A stretch of 64,000 nucleotides of DNA from Ophiura sarsii. Taxonomy: Eukaryota; Echinodermata; Ophiuroidea; Amphilepidida; Ophiuridae. Shown here piece by piece: positions 31,927-44,285 of the stretch. A program made the translations under genes and the position numbers. The notes under the pieces were generated by a model that was not told the DNA's origin, made no database searches, and worked only from the letters and a program-made list of their open reading frames with translations. Position 1 is the first letter of the stretch; every line of letters starts with the position of its first letter. Where the stretch lies: assembly GCA_035610835.1 (NCBI GenBank), contig CM069459.1:25063636-25127635 (forward strand), given 5' to 3'.

Positions 31927-33087
31927 AATTTGAACATTGCATCAAAATGGTACAACAATTTTAGTAGAACCCGGTATTTTAAATCAAATCCACAGAATGG
32001 CAATATTAAACACATAGTATTGTTGGCTTGCTGATTTAGAGATGCCAATCAATGAAACTATTAAAACTTTAAAAGGCACATGAATGCTGGATACAAAATC
32101 TTATAAAATGACTGGAACTTAAAATGGACTGTGGAATTATGATAAATAAAAAGCTTGAGTTTGTTGATATTCTCGTTCAATACCGTAGCAAAAAAGGGCA
32201 AGGTCAGAAAAAGAGGAATATTGTATTCAAATGTCAAAAAATAATTGTTCATTTATCGAAACACCGATCATGCATGCCTTACACCTTTGTACGGAGTCAC
32301 CCCACCTTGCAAAGGACGTCAACAACGAAAACACACTTGTACTCAAATTGAATGTTTTACTTGGCCGGCATGGTGTTGGTTTATTGGAAGTGCGTAAACG
32401 TGACAGCCTAAGGACATAGGAGCTGGGCAGCTTTTGTTGTTTAACCCTATAAATGCTGTAAAAAGTGGTCAAGAAGATTAAAATGTTTACACAATTTTCA
32501 AAATATTTCTGAAATTTAAATTCACATTAGTATATTTGGATTGCTGGTGGCATATGCATTGAAATGAGTACCAACATGCCCAGTCTCGGTTCAGGATATT
32601 ATAAGTTTGAAAAGTTACATGTAGACATTGTTCCCTTTAGACATACCCATTGCTTTCAGTTGGTCTATTTTCATTTGTTTGGGGTAGGGGTGGGAGGGGG
32701 GAGGGACCTGTGAAGTATCGGGGTTTACATGAAAGTGGATTAATGTGCTAAGGTGTGTTTTTTATGATCAGCCATGTTCAAATGTGATATATTTAAGGCT
32801 ATAAACATGACAATATCAAGAAAATAGCTTATTCTCCTGATCGTGTTTAACTTTTTAGGGTAGATGAATTATGAAACGAAAATTGTATGCATTTAATTTA
32901 AAACAAAGTGCTTTTTGATAATAGCATGCCTTGTGTACAGTATTTGAATAAAAAATATCACAATTAGGAATTTTCGTTTCTAGGGGTATGTTTGCTTGAA
33001 AGGCAACACTTTCGAGTAAAATTATCAATTGAGGGGTAATCTTGATTGAGAAGCAAAACTTTTTAGGGGTTAGTTTGAAGGGGAAAC
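31927..33087. other. No gene; a MITE-A fragment
   Basis: At 32490-32640, TATGCATTGAAATGAGTACC and ACATGCCCAGTCTCGGTTCA resemble the MITE-A interior. The rest shows nothing I can support. Confidence 0.5.
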
Positions 33088-33104
33088 ATGCATATGTACA
33101 CAGA

Positions 33105-33131
33105 CCCCCCCCCCCCCCCCCCCCCCCCCCC
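33105..33131. repeat. Poly-C tract (27 C)
   Basis: Uninterrupted C-run; an adjoining frame coding for prolines is an artefact. Confidence 0.95.
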
Positions 33132-33588
33132 TAGGGTGACCCCAAAAAAAACTCAACCTGTTCTACCGGCCCGAACAACCATTTTGGTGTTTTTTTTGCA
33201 TTTAAAAAGCGCAAACAAACATCTAAACACATTTTTTGGAGAACATTTTTATTTATTTTATTTTAAATGTTTGTACATGTACATGTATTTAACATTTTTA
33301 TAGATTTTTTTTTTTTTTGGGGGGGGGGACTGACTGCCCTATGGATGTCCGTTTGCCTTTAGAACAGGGTGTACCTTTGACGCCTAGACACTGTAAGTGT
33401 TATCTTAAGCTCTCCACAATGTCTAGGTGAAGGTCACACGTGATGTCAGTATTTGTACGAAGGGCAACGTTTCGTTGAGGCGTAAGGTGATACGCCCGTT
33501 GTTGATATGGTTGTGGTTGCTATGGCGATTACATTTCATCCTCTCATTGTTGTCTGCTGAAGTAAGCTTTTGTGTTTCACACCGTAAC

Positions 33589-33826
33589 ATAACACTTTCC
33601 ACGCGGCTATTAATTTTACCATACATAACAGATTTTTCAGAAACCTTCCCAACTTTCATGGTCTATCTCAAGGATTACTGGACCAGTACTAGGCATGTTT
33701 GTACTTACTTCGATGCATTTCTCATGTTGATTCCAAATATGATAATGAAATTCAATAATTGTGACATTTTTGAAACATTTTGTGAACATTTGGAATGTCG
33801 TCAGCAGCCGCGTGGAAAGTGTTAAG
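33589..33826. mobile_element. MITE-A copy 4 (best preserved)
   Basis: Ends TAACACTTTCCACGCGGC and GCCGCGTGGAAAGTGTTAAG are close to perfect inverted repeats. Interior runs in the opposite orientation to copies 1 and 2. Confidence 0.92.
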
Positions 33827-34962
33827 TGAGTAGATTTGTCACACAAAAGTACTTCCTCTGTAGTTCCTTGGAAGTTTCTTTGTTGTCATTGTTCGAACTT
33901 TTTGAGAGGAAGTCGGAGACGGCATGGCCTATTTCTCCTTTTTGTGACATAGTAGCGTGGCACCCGTCTGATAACATTGTCAATAAAGCCGGGAACTTAG
34001 GATAGAGGTGTATGCTATTACACATGGTAGTATAAAGTTCGTAGTTCCTTTCATTGTTCAAATTGTGAAAGGAAGTTACTACATGTAGAACCCTTTTGGT
34101 TTGCAGTAAAAGTTGTATACACACTTTTTTGAAAGGTACATTTCGATCGGGGGGGGGGGGGACTCCCATACATTTGTGATTGCAAATTGTAAGGGCTGTT
34201 TAGATCTCCCTTTTCAACCCAGCATCATCAAAAAGAAATTCAAGATGCTACCCAAAGACTACCATATTGAAAAACCCCAGATTTAAACCACTGTCATTTT
34301 TTTTTGCAAGAATGTCGTATCTGCATTTTGCTGTATTTGCAGGAGAAACATATTTATGTTTTTCATAATTATTGTGTGTTTTGAGTAACCACATAATGTT
34401 ATGAAAGTATAAAGATGTTTTCCTTTGATAATATGAATTGAACATCTTGGGATAAAAATAATTTATTGAAATGCTATTGAAATTTTAAGATATTGTATCT
34501 GCACTAGCAAATTTAGTGAGTACAACAACATCGTAAGTGGTAGATACAATTTTATTGCGCTCAGAATATTATGAAAGTACAGTGCAATTCTAAGGTTAGT
34601 GGCAGGTACAATGTTGTTGCACTCGGAATATTATGAAATATATTTGTAGTGTACTTACGACATTGTTTTTATTAATTAAAAAATACTCATTTTGTTTTAG
34701 AACTTCATAATTAGCTTAAAATGTGCGCAATTACCTACTCTTTCAAAACAAAACAAAAAAGGCAAATTTGACAAAAATGTCACTTACAAAGTTTATGCAC
34801 TCACACAACGAATTGTCCCATTTTTAAAAACGGCAAAGACCTTTTTCAAAAGCTTTGCAAATTGTTACTCAAAACATGTTGTATGAAGATAAGACCTCCA
34901 ATAGAAGGAGCAGAGCTGAGATTGGTATACACGGTATAATAGATAGAAAACAGACACTTATG

Positions 34963-35162
34963 CCATGTTAAAGTGGTAATTTTCGCGCAATTAATAAGTT
35001 CGCGCCTTGCTGATTTTTAACTGTTTTTCATGTTTTTAAATTCATCACAATTCAGATGTATACGCAAAAGAAATATATTCGCCTGTTATTATTTTCATGG
35101 TAGCTGAGTCGAGCGCAAACAGTGTGAAATATATGTAGCACATAAATTAACACTTTTTAGGC
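34963..35162. mobile_element. MITE-C copy
   Basis: GTTAAAGTGGTAATTTTCGC at the left, TACGCAAAAGAAATATATTC in the middle and AAATTAACACTTTTTA at the right. Confidence 0.8.
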
Positions 35163-35169
35163 ACATGAA

Positions 35170-36660
35170 AGTCAATGTTATGTTTCTCATAACATTTTTT
35201 CCAAACCATAGTGAGGCAACTATTTCATTATTCATTATTCATTATTTTGCAGGATTTCAAATTTTAAATAATAGCAATTTCATCAACATATAGCGTGCTC
35301 TATACCTGCCAATATTGTGTCAAAACACCACCCTGCACAACAATACAAAGATTTGTATTTGATCAAATATATTCAACCATATTTAAGGTTTAAATGTCGG
35401 ATTTATTTAAAAGGAACAAAATATTTTTGTACAATATGCAAAACAATGAACTTTTGGGGGATTTTGAATCACAAACGCGGGTAAAAAATCATTACACTGG
35501 CGGGTTAGGCCAAAAATAAATAAAATTATGTTGTCCTCCACAACTTTCAGAGAAGAGGGGCGGGCGGGCGGGCGTATTTTTTTTTTTAAATTGTTTTCTT
35601 TTCTTTTACCAGCGGAAGCTCAAAGTTCAGCCAACAAGAAGTTGAAATCACTCTAAGAGTTGCACATATATTTGTTACAAACACTTTAATATTCAATGCC
35701 ATTTAAACTGTTTTGAAAAAAATCTGAAGAAAAAAAAAATCTGGAAAATAAAAAAAATCTTGTTTTTTTTTAATAACAAATCTGAAAAAATCTGAAAAAA
35801 ATCGGAGCGCCCCTAAATCTGACGAGCGGGTGGACGAGGGCAACATAACAAAAAACATTTTTGGCCTTACGGGAAACATAACATTGACTTTCATTGTGCC
35901 TTAGGTACCATTCAGAAAAGTTTATTCCTTGGCATGATGGCCACCTTTGCACCTTTTCACCTCAAATTCCCCCCACCCCACCCCAAGTCTCCCGAGTCAA
36001 AACATATCGTGTGACTCTACCTTCTGTGCTTGAGTATGTTCTTAACTGAACTCTTACCCAATCAAATATTAATGCCTCATTGTGAAGTGGCTTGTTTACA
36101 CAGTAGGGCCACTTCCTTGGCTCGGCTTGGCGTCACACGCAAAGTAGGATAGCACCCCAGGCCCGCCCCGATTCACCGCTGGCTTTGACGTCATCGCGCC
36201 CAATTACACGCAGCAATTGGACGTCTGAAAGCTGCATAATGGGTTGCCATGGCAATTAGTAGTGTGCTTGTTTATAAGTAGTATGACTTTTATGGCATGA
36301 TTCGGTCAGGGAACGTGATCGGACTAGATCATAAATGAAAGTGGGACGTGATCTAGGCTAAATAATTTATCTAATGAACTGAAAAGAGGTCGGTGGCCCT
36401 GTGTGGTGCCAAATTTTCATTGTAACATGAAAAATTGATGATTCTTTTCATTTGAATGAAGAAATACAATAACAAATAAAATTACTCAAACTGCCAGAAT
36501 TGCATTTTCTTTCGAAACCATGTTTAAGTTTTAGACAAATGGGGTTCCTTTCCCAAAAGTAAAATCTCCTGTCCTTGTCTCCGTCTTAAAAATGTCCCCT
36601 TATTTGAAGAGGAAATTCTTTGCGTAAAGTGAAAAAATCAGATAAAATACAATTCTACAA
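35170..36660. other. No gene recognised
   Basis: Contains an ATTCATT microsatellite near 35225 and a GGGCGGGCGGGCGGGCG stretch near 35560 related to the GGGTCG repeats. Frames inside lack domains. Confidence 0.5.
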
Positions 36661-36673
36661 AGTTATGTGGTAA

Positions 36674-36922
36674 GGGGTCGTCCAAAATTATCGCCATTTT
36701 CACTTACGTACAGAGCGTACGTAACTTTTTACCCCCTCCCCCCCCTCGAGTTACGTACGCAATAAATGGCGAAATTTTATTTTATTTTGTACTTTAAAAA
36801 AAAATCCCGCCTCTCAAGATCGCCATTTAAGTTACGTACGGTTGGGGTATATTTTGACCCCCTCCCCCCTCTTGCGTACGCTATGTACGTAACTGAAAAT
36901 GGCGAAAATTATGGACGACCCC
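36674..36922. mobile_element. MITE with TAA duplication and GGGGTCGTCC ends
   Basis: Inverted ends GGGGTCGTCCAAAATTATCG and ATTATGGACGACCCC, flanked by TAA at 36671 and 36923. Inside are several TTACGTACG palindromic blocks. A 3-bp TAA duplication and GG ends fit PIF/Harbinger-type mobilisation. Second copy at 57081-57302. Confidence 0.88.
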
Positions 36923-37394
36923 TAATAATCATGGATGGATCAACATTCTCCCCCACATTTGAATGCATTTTATACTGATTTGAAGAAATTCAAATGTTTA
37001 TTTCAGGTATCTCAAGAACTTTTTAACTGTGACTCAGTATGTAAAGTTTAGGTTAGGGTGAAATTGGAAAATAATTATGATTTGATCGAGGTCACATTAA
37101 GAAATAATTTAATACAATCAGCAGTTATCCGCTGGTAATAAAATCCATGATTTTCTGAAATCATGACTGACTTAATGTAGATTTGTCAGGATTGTTCATA
37201 GAAATAGAAGGAAGGATGATTTTCTTCTGATATATCCATGGTGTAAAGTATAATAAGCTTATTAAACATTTACGTGCAACGTTTCACTGGCTTTTTATAG
37301 CGTTTACCGCCGGATTTAGAGTGCGGTATAGGATACCGCTATGGCGAAAATAATAGCATGTGAATATATATCTTTTGCGTATAGGTCTATACTC

Positions 37395-39749
37395 AATGGC
37401 CCGAATCCACAAAGGTGGCTTAACTTAAACCTGGCTTAACTTTAAGCCTGGCTTAGTTAAACCACCACCATGGTTTAAGTCAAAATTCTGTTTCACAAAA
37501 CATAGATTAACTAAACCAGGCTTAAAGTTACGCCAGGTTAAAGTTAAGCCACTGATTGGGCTCCTTTTGGGCTCCTAGGCTTAAACTTGCGCTAGTTGCT
37601 AAGGAAGCCATTGCCTAATTGATGTGCACATGCTCAGTAGTGTATTTCAAGAATGAATGATAAAAAACTCTTGTTGATGCACTGCCTTGTTGATACAACA
37701 ACAGATAAAAGTAATGAGAAATAACATTATATTTGATAGTAGAAGCTAGGCCTTTAGATTCATTTTGAAACCATTTGCGAGGCTGACAAATGCCATAGTA
37801 AAGTATTCGAAGTCTGCAACTCGGTCCAAATGCTAGCATTTGGCCCCGGCCCATCCAAGTTCATTATTTTTTTGAAAATAGACCCAAATTGTGTTCTAAG
37901 CGTTGGCGTTCTAAGCGTTGGCGTTCTAAGCGTTGGCGTTCTAAGCGTTGGCGTTCTAAGCGTTGGCGTTCTAAGCGTTGGCGTTCTAAGCGTTGGCGTT
38001 CTAAGCGTTGGCGTTCTAAGCGTTGGCGTTCTAAGCGTTGGCGTTCTAAGCGTTGGCGTTCTAAGCGGTGGCGTTCTAAGCGGTGGCGTTCTAAGCGGTG
38101 GCGTTCTAAGCGGTGGCGTTCTAAGCGGTGGCGTTCTAAGCGGTGGCGTTCTAAGCGGTGGCGTTCTAAACGGTGGCGTTCTAGCGGTGGCGTTCTAAGC
38201 GATGGCGTTCTAAGCGGTGGCGTTCTAAGCGGTGGCGTTCTAAGCGGTGGCGTTCTAAGCGGTGGCGTTCTAAGCGGTGGCGTTCTAAGCGGTGGCGTTC
38301 TAAGCGGTGGCGTTCTAAGCGGTGGCGTTGGTGTTCATAAATCTAGCTACTAATTTTCATTCACTCTACCTGTCTATCTTCAATTGAGAAGGCTTAAACT
38401 GATCTTAAAATGAGCTCATTCAATATGCCCCAAACTCCACCCTTTCTTCACCCCCCCCCCCCCAATAAAATAACTATTAAACCTTTATTAAATTCTATTT
38501 ATGAAAATAAAAGGCCTCTTTAGAATTAATATAATCCTTTAATAAACCCATCCAGTTAGTGATAGCTTTTTTAATTGATTTATTCTGAAAGGTGCACCCC
38601 TTGGGGTGCTTCTGATCTGATCAGTGGGAACTCCTGTAAACATGTAAACAAAACATTGCAAGAATTTGAGTGCAACGGTGGGCAAATGGCTTTGATTTTG
38701 CTGGCTGCTGCTGAGCTGTTTTAATATTATTCAACTCATCCCCTTCAATATAAATACAAGGAAATTGATCAGATCCATTCAGAATAAACCTTGCATGCTT
38801 GCAAAGGGTAGGCCTACTGCAAGTGTTAGCTGCCGTAGCAAGGTAAATAAATAAGCTTATTAATAATATTTTTTTAAAAGGTTTCGGCCTAGGCTTAACC
38901 GATCCGATTTTTTGTCCCCACGTTTTTGTAGAAATGTTCATCATTTAGGCAGAAATTTGACTGATTGATAAACATATCACACAACAAAACTGTTGTAGAT
39001 TTTCTAGTGACATTGTTTGTCCTGAATAATTCTAATAGTAGGCCTTTTTACCTGAGAAGAAGTCGAGGCATTTTTTGCTGTGATTTGTGGACGGCAATAA
39101 CTTTCCCATTTTTAAAAGTGGAAGTTTTAAATTTACCGTTTTGGTCAGAATAATGAATAAATAGTACTGAAACTCCAGGACTTATTGCAAAAGATATGTA
39201 TTATACTAGCATTTGATGAAAGGAAATCAAATTCATTGTCAAATGTGTTTTTTTAGGGGCTAAAGTTGACTCGATTTCTAGCCTAAAAATATTAAAAAAA
39301 TGTCGCTGAATTTTAGGGGTGAAACCAAAGAATACTAACATGAAACATGTTGGCAATCAGACGCACAGTTTTCAACTGCAAATTCTGCGTTGGTAATTGG
39401 ACAGTTTTTGCCTAATTGATAGCTAGTTCAACTATCTGACTGACCTATTTTCTGTTTTACAATGTCCTGGATGGGCCTTGTAAATTGTAGGCCTACACGT
39501 AGCCATTTCAAATAACTGTCCTATACAACTGGTCTAAAACAGTTAAGCCACACTTTAAACTACCCCTTTCTGTAGCTTAAAGTTAAGCCTGGTTTAGTAC
39601 TATTTAAGCCTAGCTTAACTTTAAGCCACCTTTGTGAATGTGACTAAGCCACGTCCCAAGCTTAAGTCTAGATTTAAGCCAGGACCATGGCTTAAACCCC
39701 TGACTTAAGCTAGGTTTAAAGTTAAGCCACCTTTGTGAATTCGGGCCTA
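37395..39749. mobile_element. Non-autonomous DNA transposon, about 2.35 kb, GGCCCGAAT ends
   Basis: Inverted ends GGCCCGAATCCACAAAGGTG (37400) and CACCTTTGTGAATTCGGGCC (39729-39748), with many subterminal GGCTTAACTTTAAGCC-type repeats on both sides. The interior contains the 15-bp minisatellite and no recognisable transposase. GG-starting ends could fit PIF/Harbinger, but the target duplication is not clean. Confidence 0.82.
37893..38326. repeat. 15-bp minisatellite, 29 units
   Basis: Eleven units of GTTCTAAGCGTTGGC (37893-38057) are followed by about eighteen of GTTCTAAGCGGTGGC. One unit (38178-38191) lacks one base, and one reads GCGATGG. The period is divisible by three, so long repetitive reading frames arise automatically. 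Confidence 0.97.
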
Positions 39750-39948
39750 TGTGATGAAGCTATAAATCGCGAAAATTTAAAAACACTCAAAACAGTTCAA
39801 AATCAGCAAAACGCAAAAAATTAATCACGCATATGTTACCACTTTTACAGTACTACTTCAAAGAAGTGAATTAAAAATGATTTGAAGCGAATATATTTCA
39901 TGTTCAGTAAGACTTGAATTGAATTATGGGCGCTTGATTTGTAATATG

Positions 39949-40379
39949 ACGTGTTCTACCGAAACCAGACGGAATTGGGCAGAGCTTCAAACTGAGAAAT
40001 AGCCCAAAACATAATTGGGGGTGATTTTTGGAGAATTTGAGTTTCTGGTAAATAATTAATCTCCAGAGTGTTTATAACAATATTGTGAAAGATTCCGATT
40101 ACAAAATCATCCTAAATGTATGTTTCAGTGATTGAAAAAAAGCCTAGTTCTAGTAAAAGCCTAGTTCTAGGTCTTCCTAGTTAAAGGGCGATATCTCAGT
40201 TTGGAGTTTTCATGCAGACCGTAAAAGACGAACCTGAAAATGAAGTAACTCCGCTTTGGGAAGTCCGATTAAAAAAAGAGAGGTACAACTGTAAAGCTGA
40301 AGATCTCTACGTTAATAATCAATTACTAACTCAGTTTTGATATCTTGCCCAATTGTGTCTGGTTTCGGTAGATCACGTC
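39949..40379. mobile_element. TIR element, GACGTGTTCTACCGAAACCA ends
   Basis: Left GACGTGTTCTACCGAAACCA then GACGGAATTGGGCA; right TGCCCAATTGTGTCTGG then TTTCGGTAGATCACGTCA. About 430 bp, non-coding. Confidence 0.8.
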
Positions 40380-40514
40380 ACATATGCAAAAGTGCAACTT
40401 GTGTGGGCATGATTTATGACGACAAGGGGCTTTCAGTCAAGATTACCCCATAATTCTAGCGTGAAATGTAATAAGGTGCCAATGTTATTGTAAACAAATG
40501 GATTTGACAGTATC

Positions 40515-41075
40515 GTGTATCTTTGTTTACAAATCACGGCCCAGCATTGTATGATTATATATAGCGGTCATTGCGCTCACACGGCCTTTCACAGACAGAG
40601 TCACCCTTGGGTTAGAGATTCACGTTCCCCCCTCCCCCGGGAATGGAGGGATAGGATAGAGTGGGGTGAATACCCTCAGGAAATGGATAAAGCCATGGAG
40701 GCCTATTTCCACTGAACGGTTTCATTTTGCAGACTAGAGCCAATGTTCGTCCAAAATTTCGCATTTTTATTTTATTTAAAAAAAAAAAAGTCAACGACAC
40801 TGTAAAAAAACTGTGTCGATGATGTGTCATTATTTACAAACAACGCAACTAATCCCAGCAACGCATGAATTTGGTCGTGGTCATTGCGCTCAAATGGCCA
40901 TTCACAGACTAATTCACCCTAGGGCGAGCGATTTATCTGCCTTCTTTTTTCCAGGAATGGACGGGGGATGGAGAAAAGTAATACTTATGGGAAATGGATC
41001 AAGCCAGGGAAACCCATTTCCACTGAACTGTTTCATTCGCAGACAGACTGTAGCCCATGTTTGTTCCGTCCTAGT
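40515..41075 (+). repeat. Direct duplication of about 250 bp
   Basis: 40515-40760 and 40830-41075 share GGTCATTGCGCTCA, GGAATGGA, GGAAATGGAT-AAGCCA, CCATTTCCACTGAAC-GTTTCATT and GCAGAC in order. Diverged. Confidence 0.75.
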
Positions 41076-41765
41076 AGTTTCCAATGTAAACAAAACGCAG
41101 TCTAAATGGATAGAATATGTGATAGAATTGTACTACCATAGGATTTAGATTACAAATTCTGCCAGCGTAAATTCTAACACACAAAAATTCTAACAACTAA
41201 TTTGTTGCAGAATGCGACAAGTTGTCTAGATTTTCACAAAGAATTTTCTTTTGGAGAATGGACTATAGTTTAATCAGTTCCAAATTGGCAAGAAATATTA
41301 GGATTTTATCTCCCCGCGCGCAAAAATAATCCAAGCTTATGCGAGAAATTATTATTTGCTGCATGCATGCGTCACACATATGATACACAGTGCGCTTGTT
41401 TTCTTCACGCACGCCCGCGTCCTTCTGTATTCATTCGCTGCTGTAAGGCCCCCCAAAAAAGAAAACAAGTTGACTTGCTCTTTCAGGGTCTGAGTCTGGG
41501 TCGGACAGTTGGATTTATTGTTATGTGCTTCTTTCAATTTTGTTAAACTTTTTTTTTTTTAAATAGCGACCCTACACCCTAGTTTTCCGAAAATTCGGGT
41601 TGGTCGGAAAGGGCAAGTCAACTTCTTTTTTTGTTTTTAGCCCATGAAAGTTAGTAGGGTGGTCGGTCACGCTACTTATTTCAATGAAAAGTTCAGTCCG
41701 TGGACCCCAACTTGATCTTCTGTTACATTGACTATCAGTCCACAACCTTTTTACCACATTAGGAA

Positions 41766-42706
41766 CGTTCAGAGGATGGGCGCTAGTCTAGAGACTAGCA
41801 AATTTCACTTAATGGCCGTGTGAATCATGTCATGGTTAACTAACCTTGAGTCTAAAACTGGAATTTTAACCCTAAGAAATCTAGCGGTTAACTGGTCCCA
41901 AGGCATAACCAATAGTTAGCCAAGAGCATGTTTGCCATGTGAATCCTCATTGAAATGAATCACGAGTGGGATCTTTGACCTGTGACCCAAATATTTGCGC
42001 GAAATGGAGATCTACATGACGGCCATGCACATGTAAACAGCAGTAGCATAAATGACGATGAGCGAAAGAAGTCCGAGCGATCACATACATGTACACAACC
42101 TTTCAGTTGCACATTCATTGTCTGCAACTGCATCAAATCTTCTGGCAGGGAAAAATACACATACTGAAGCAAGGTCCAAAATATCATGGAACTTTCAAAC
42201 ATATATTCCACCAAAAGTAATAACAGCAAATTCCAAATCGCATTTAAACTGACGGATCTCCTGTCGAGTCCTTGTCATGTTGTTTATTTACCTGCCCTAT
42301 TTCCAAACATGCAAGCACGCCATGAATTAGCAACTGGTCAATGCGTCACTTCCGGCAATCGGAGAATTGCTCAACCTTAAGTTAGTCTCAAAGCTAAGGC
42401 AGTGGTATCGCTAGACTCGAGGCTAAGATTAACATCTGGATAGGCGCTCTGTATTTTGTATTTGTATTATTTGTTTGGGCCTTACGACCCTGGATAGCCC
42501 AAGAAAGCCTCGATTGAAGCTTATTTCCATTGGGGTCCGTTAGGTGTGTGAACAGATACAGACCGGGATGATCCCCTACTCTTTACGAAAGAGTCTGCAA
42601 CCTTTTAACGTGCTCGGGTATTGCTCTTCCGAAGCACTGGACTAGCGGTAGAATTGTTTTTAAGCTTGAGAGTATAACTAGTCTCGAGACTAGTAACCAT
42701 CTGAAC
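41766..42706. mobile_element. GTTCAGA-ended element, copy 1
   Basis: Ends GTTCAGAGGATGGGCGCTAG and CTAGTAACCATCTGAAC. Shares with 50087-50703 the blocks TCATGGTTAAC, CTGGAATTTTAACCCTAA, TCTAGCGGTTAACT, CTTCCGGCAATCGGAGAA and AGTGGTATCGCTAGACTC. A SINE-like insertion sits at 42453-42638. Confidence 0.8.
42453..42638 (-). mobile_element. SINE-like retro-insertion
   Basis: Present between GCGCTCTG and GCACTGG in this copy but absent from the sibling at 50640 (CACTCTGGGTTAGCGG), so the insertion is directly shown. On the minus strand it ends in the A-rich AAATAATACAAATACAAAAT. It contains a GTGCTC...ACTCTTTACGAAAGAGT block resembling conserved SINE cores, but no pol III head. Confidence 0.7.
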
Positions 42707-44185
42707 AGGTCTATTAATACATATTTCAACAGTAACACATTCAAAAATGATTTTTCAGACATATCCTAAGGACTTCACATTGATCTTCTGTCAAAACAAA
42801 TATCAATCCACAACTTTTTAAGCAACATAAATACATAATTTCAACATTTCACACATTCAAATCAAGATTTTCAGACATACTATTTTCAGTGAGCCGTACT
42901 CCTGTTATCTTTACCGAACATGATGAAAGCCCACGTCTGATCTATTATGTCTGCTATTTAGGCCTATAATAAAATCTTAATATGTGACGCGATCAAGCGA
43001 TGGATGGCAGGAATATTGATTTTGAGCTATAGGTATAAAAAGAGACAAATTCTTATGTTTTACTATGTTTCTCAGTTGGTAAATTGTTTGTAACTTAAAA
43101 CTAAACATTTGATTTGAGTGGGGTTGGGACCATACTGTAGCATATTTCACCTACTTTTTTACATGATGGACAAATATCAAAATTGAAACTGCCGACATGC
43201 GACTCATTTCGCTTGATCACGTCACATATTTGTATGGAAATCAGGTGATGAATTTGTCTAGCCTGCAAGACCTATTTCCCATCTCTGAGTGTGAGGAAGA
43301 AGCAGCACTTTTCCTGGAGATGCATTTTTTCTGGGGCACTCACAATGAAAGTTGTTTTGGAGATGTGCAGCTCTATAAACTCGTCCTTTTCACAATTAAA
43401 ATCAGTTCTTCAAGGATATTCACACATAGCTATAATTGCTTTTCTGTACTTCACTATAACTCCTAGTTCAGCTTTAAACTGTGTTTTATGTTCGAAACAT
43501 TGCTCTTTTTACATTTTACCAGTTAATTTTGAATTTAATTTAGTTTCTTATATACCACCGTTATTTTGAAGACAAATGGTTTGCAAGACCCATTTTGATA
43601 AAACAAAAATCAGTACTGCTGGAAGGTGCCATTGTAGCTGCTGGCAGCTTTACAGACCATCATTTCAGTAATATGACCAGTTCACACCCATTTTACCAAT
43701 ATCAAAAATTACTGCAGAATATTCCCATCATAAAACATAGACTGACTGCCAACCTCTTTTGCCTCAAGTTGCTCCCCTCACTTATTTTTCATTGTGATTT
43801 TATTTACCCTATTTTATAAAATATGTGTTGATATTGATATCATTTTCAGACAGATATGATTTTTCGTGTCAAAATAGGTTTCCTCTTGTGATTGTCTCTG
43901 TCTCATTTACTATTGTTGCACGCCTTGAGTGTGTGCAAAATCTTTTAACACGTTAGCATTGTGTAAGGGCCTCTAGAAACATTGAATTTGGTTAGTTTAA
44001 GCACTGAGTGGAGGCAAGTTGATGTGGTTTTTTTGGGGTGGGGGGTTGCATATTTTTGGATTGAACAAAGTGAGTAGAGAAAAATAATGGGTGAGATGGA
44101 GCGCCGTCCCTGCTAAATTGTAGGAAAAATCATACAGTCTTGTATCCACCGGTTTGCACTCAACCGACTGCTCATTCTCAACCAA
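42707..44185. other. No gene recognised
   Basis: AT-rich, with short frames at 43197-43466 and 43291-43569 that lack domains. Confidence 0.5.
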
Positions 44186-44204
44186 TGGATATCAATATTG
44201 GGCG

Positions 44205-44285
44205 GGGCATGGTCCCTCTCTAGCTAAAACCACTGTGTAGAAGGGGCATGGTCCCCCTCTAGCTACGCCACTGTGTAGAAGCAAT
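44205..44285 (+). repeat. 36-bp unit, two copies
   Basis: GGGGCATGGTCCC-CTCTAGCTA-ACCACTGTGTAGAAG occurs twice in tandem with few changes. Confidence 0.8.

Larger units (their letters stand above)
37340..39858. repeat. MITE-C copy split by a 2.35-kb element
   Basis: The flanks 37340-37394 and 39750-39858, read on the minus strand, join into a MITE-C sequence: TAGCTTCATCACATA followed by GACCTATACGCAAAAG, as in the intact copy at 48880-49092 (CATCACATAGACTTATACGC). Confidence 0.8.

Noticed and set aside
33427..33825. 132-codon plus frame
   Set aside because: Its second half is MITE-A copy 4 read through; no protein similarity recognised.
37830..38353. Two long repetitive frames (VLSVG and SKRWR types)
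   Set aside because: A 15-bp period is divisible by three, so open frames are automatic; no start context, no conservation argument.
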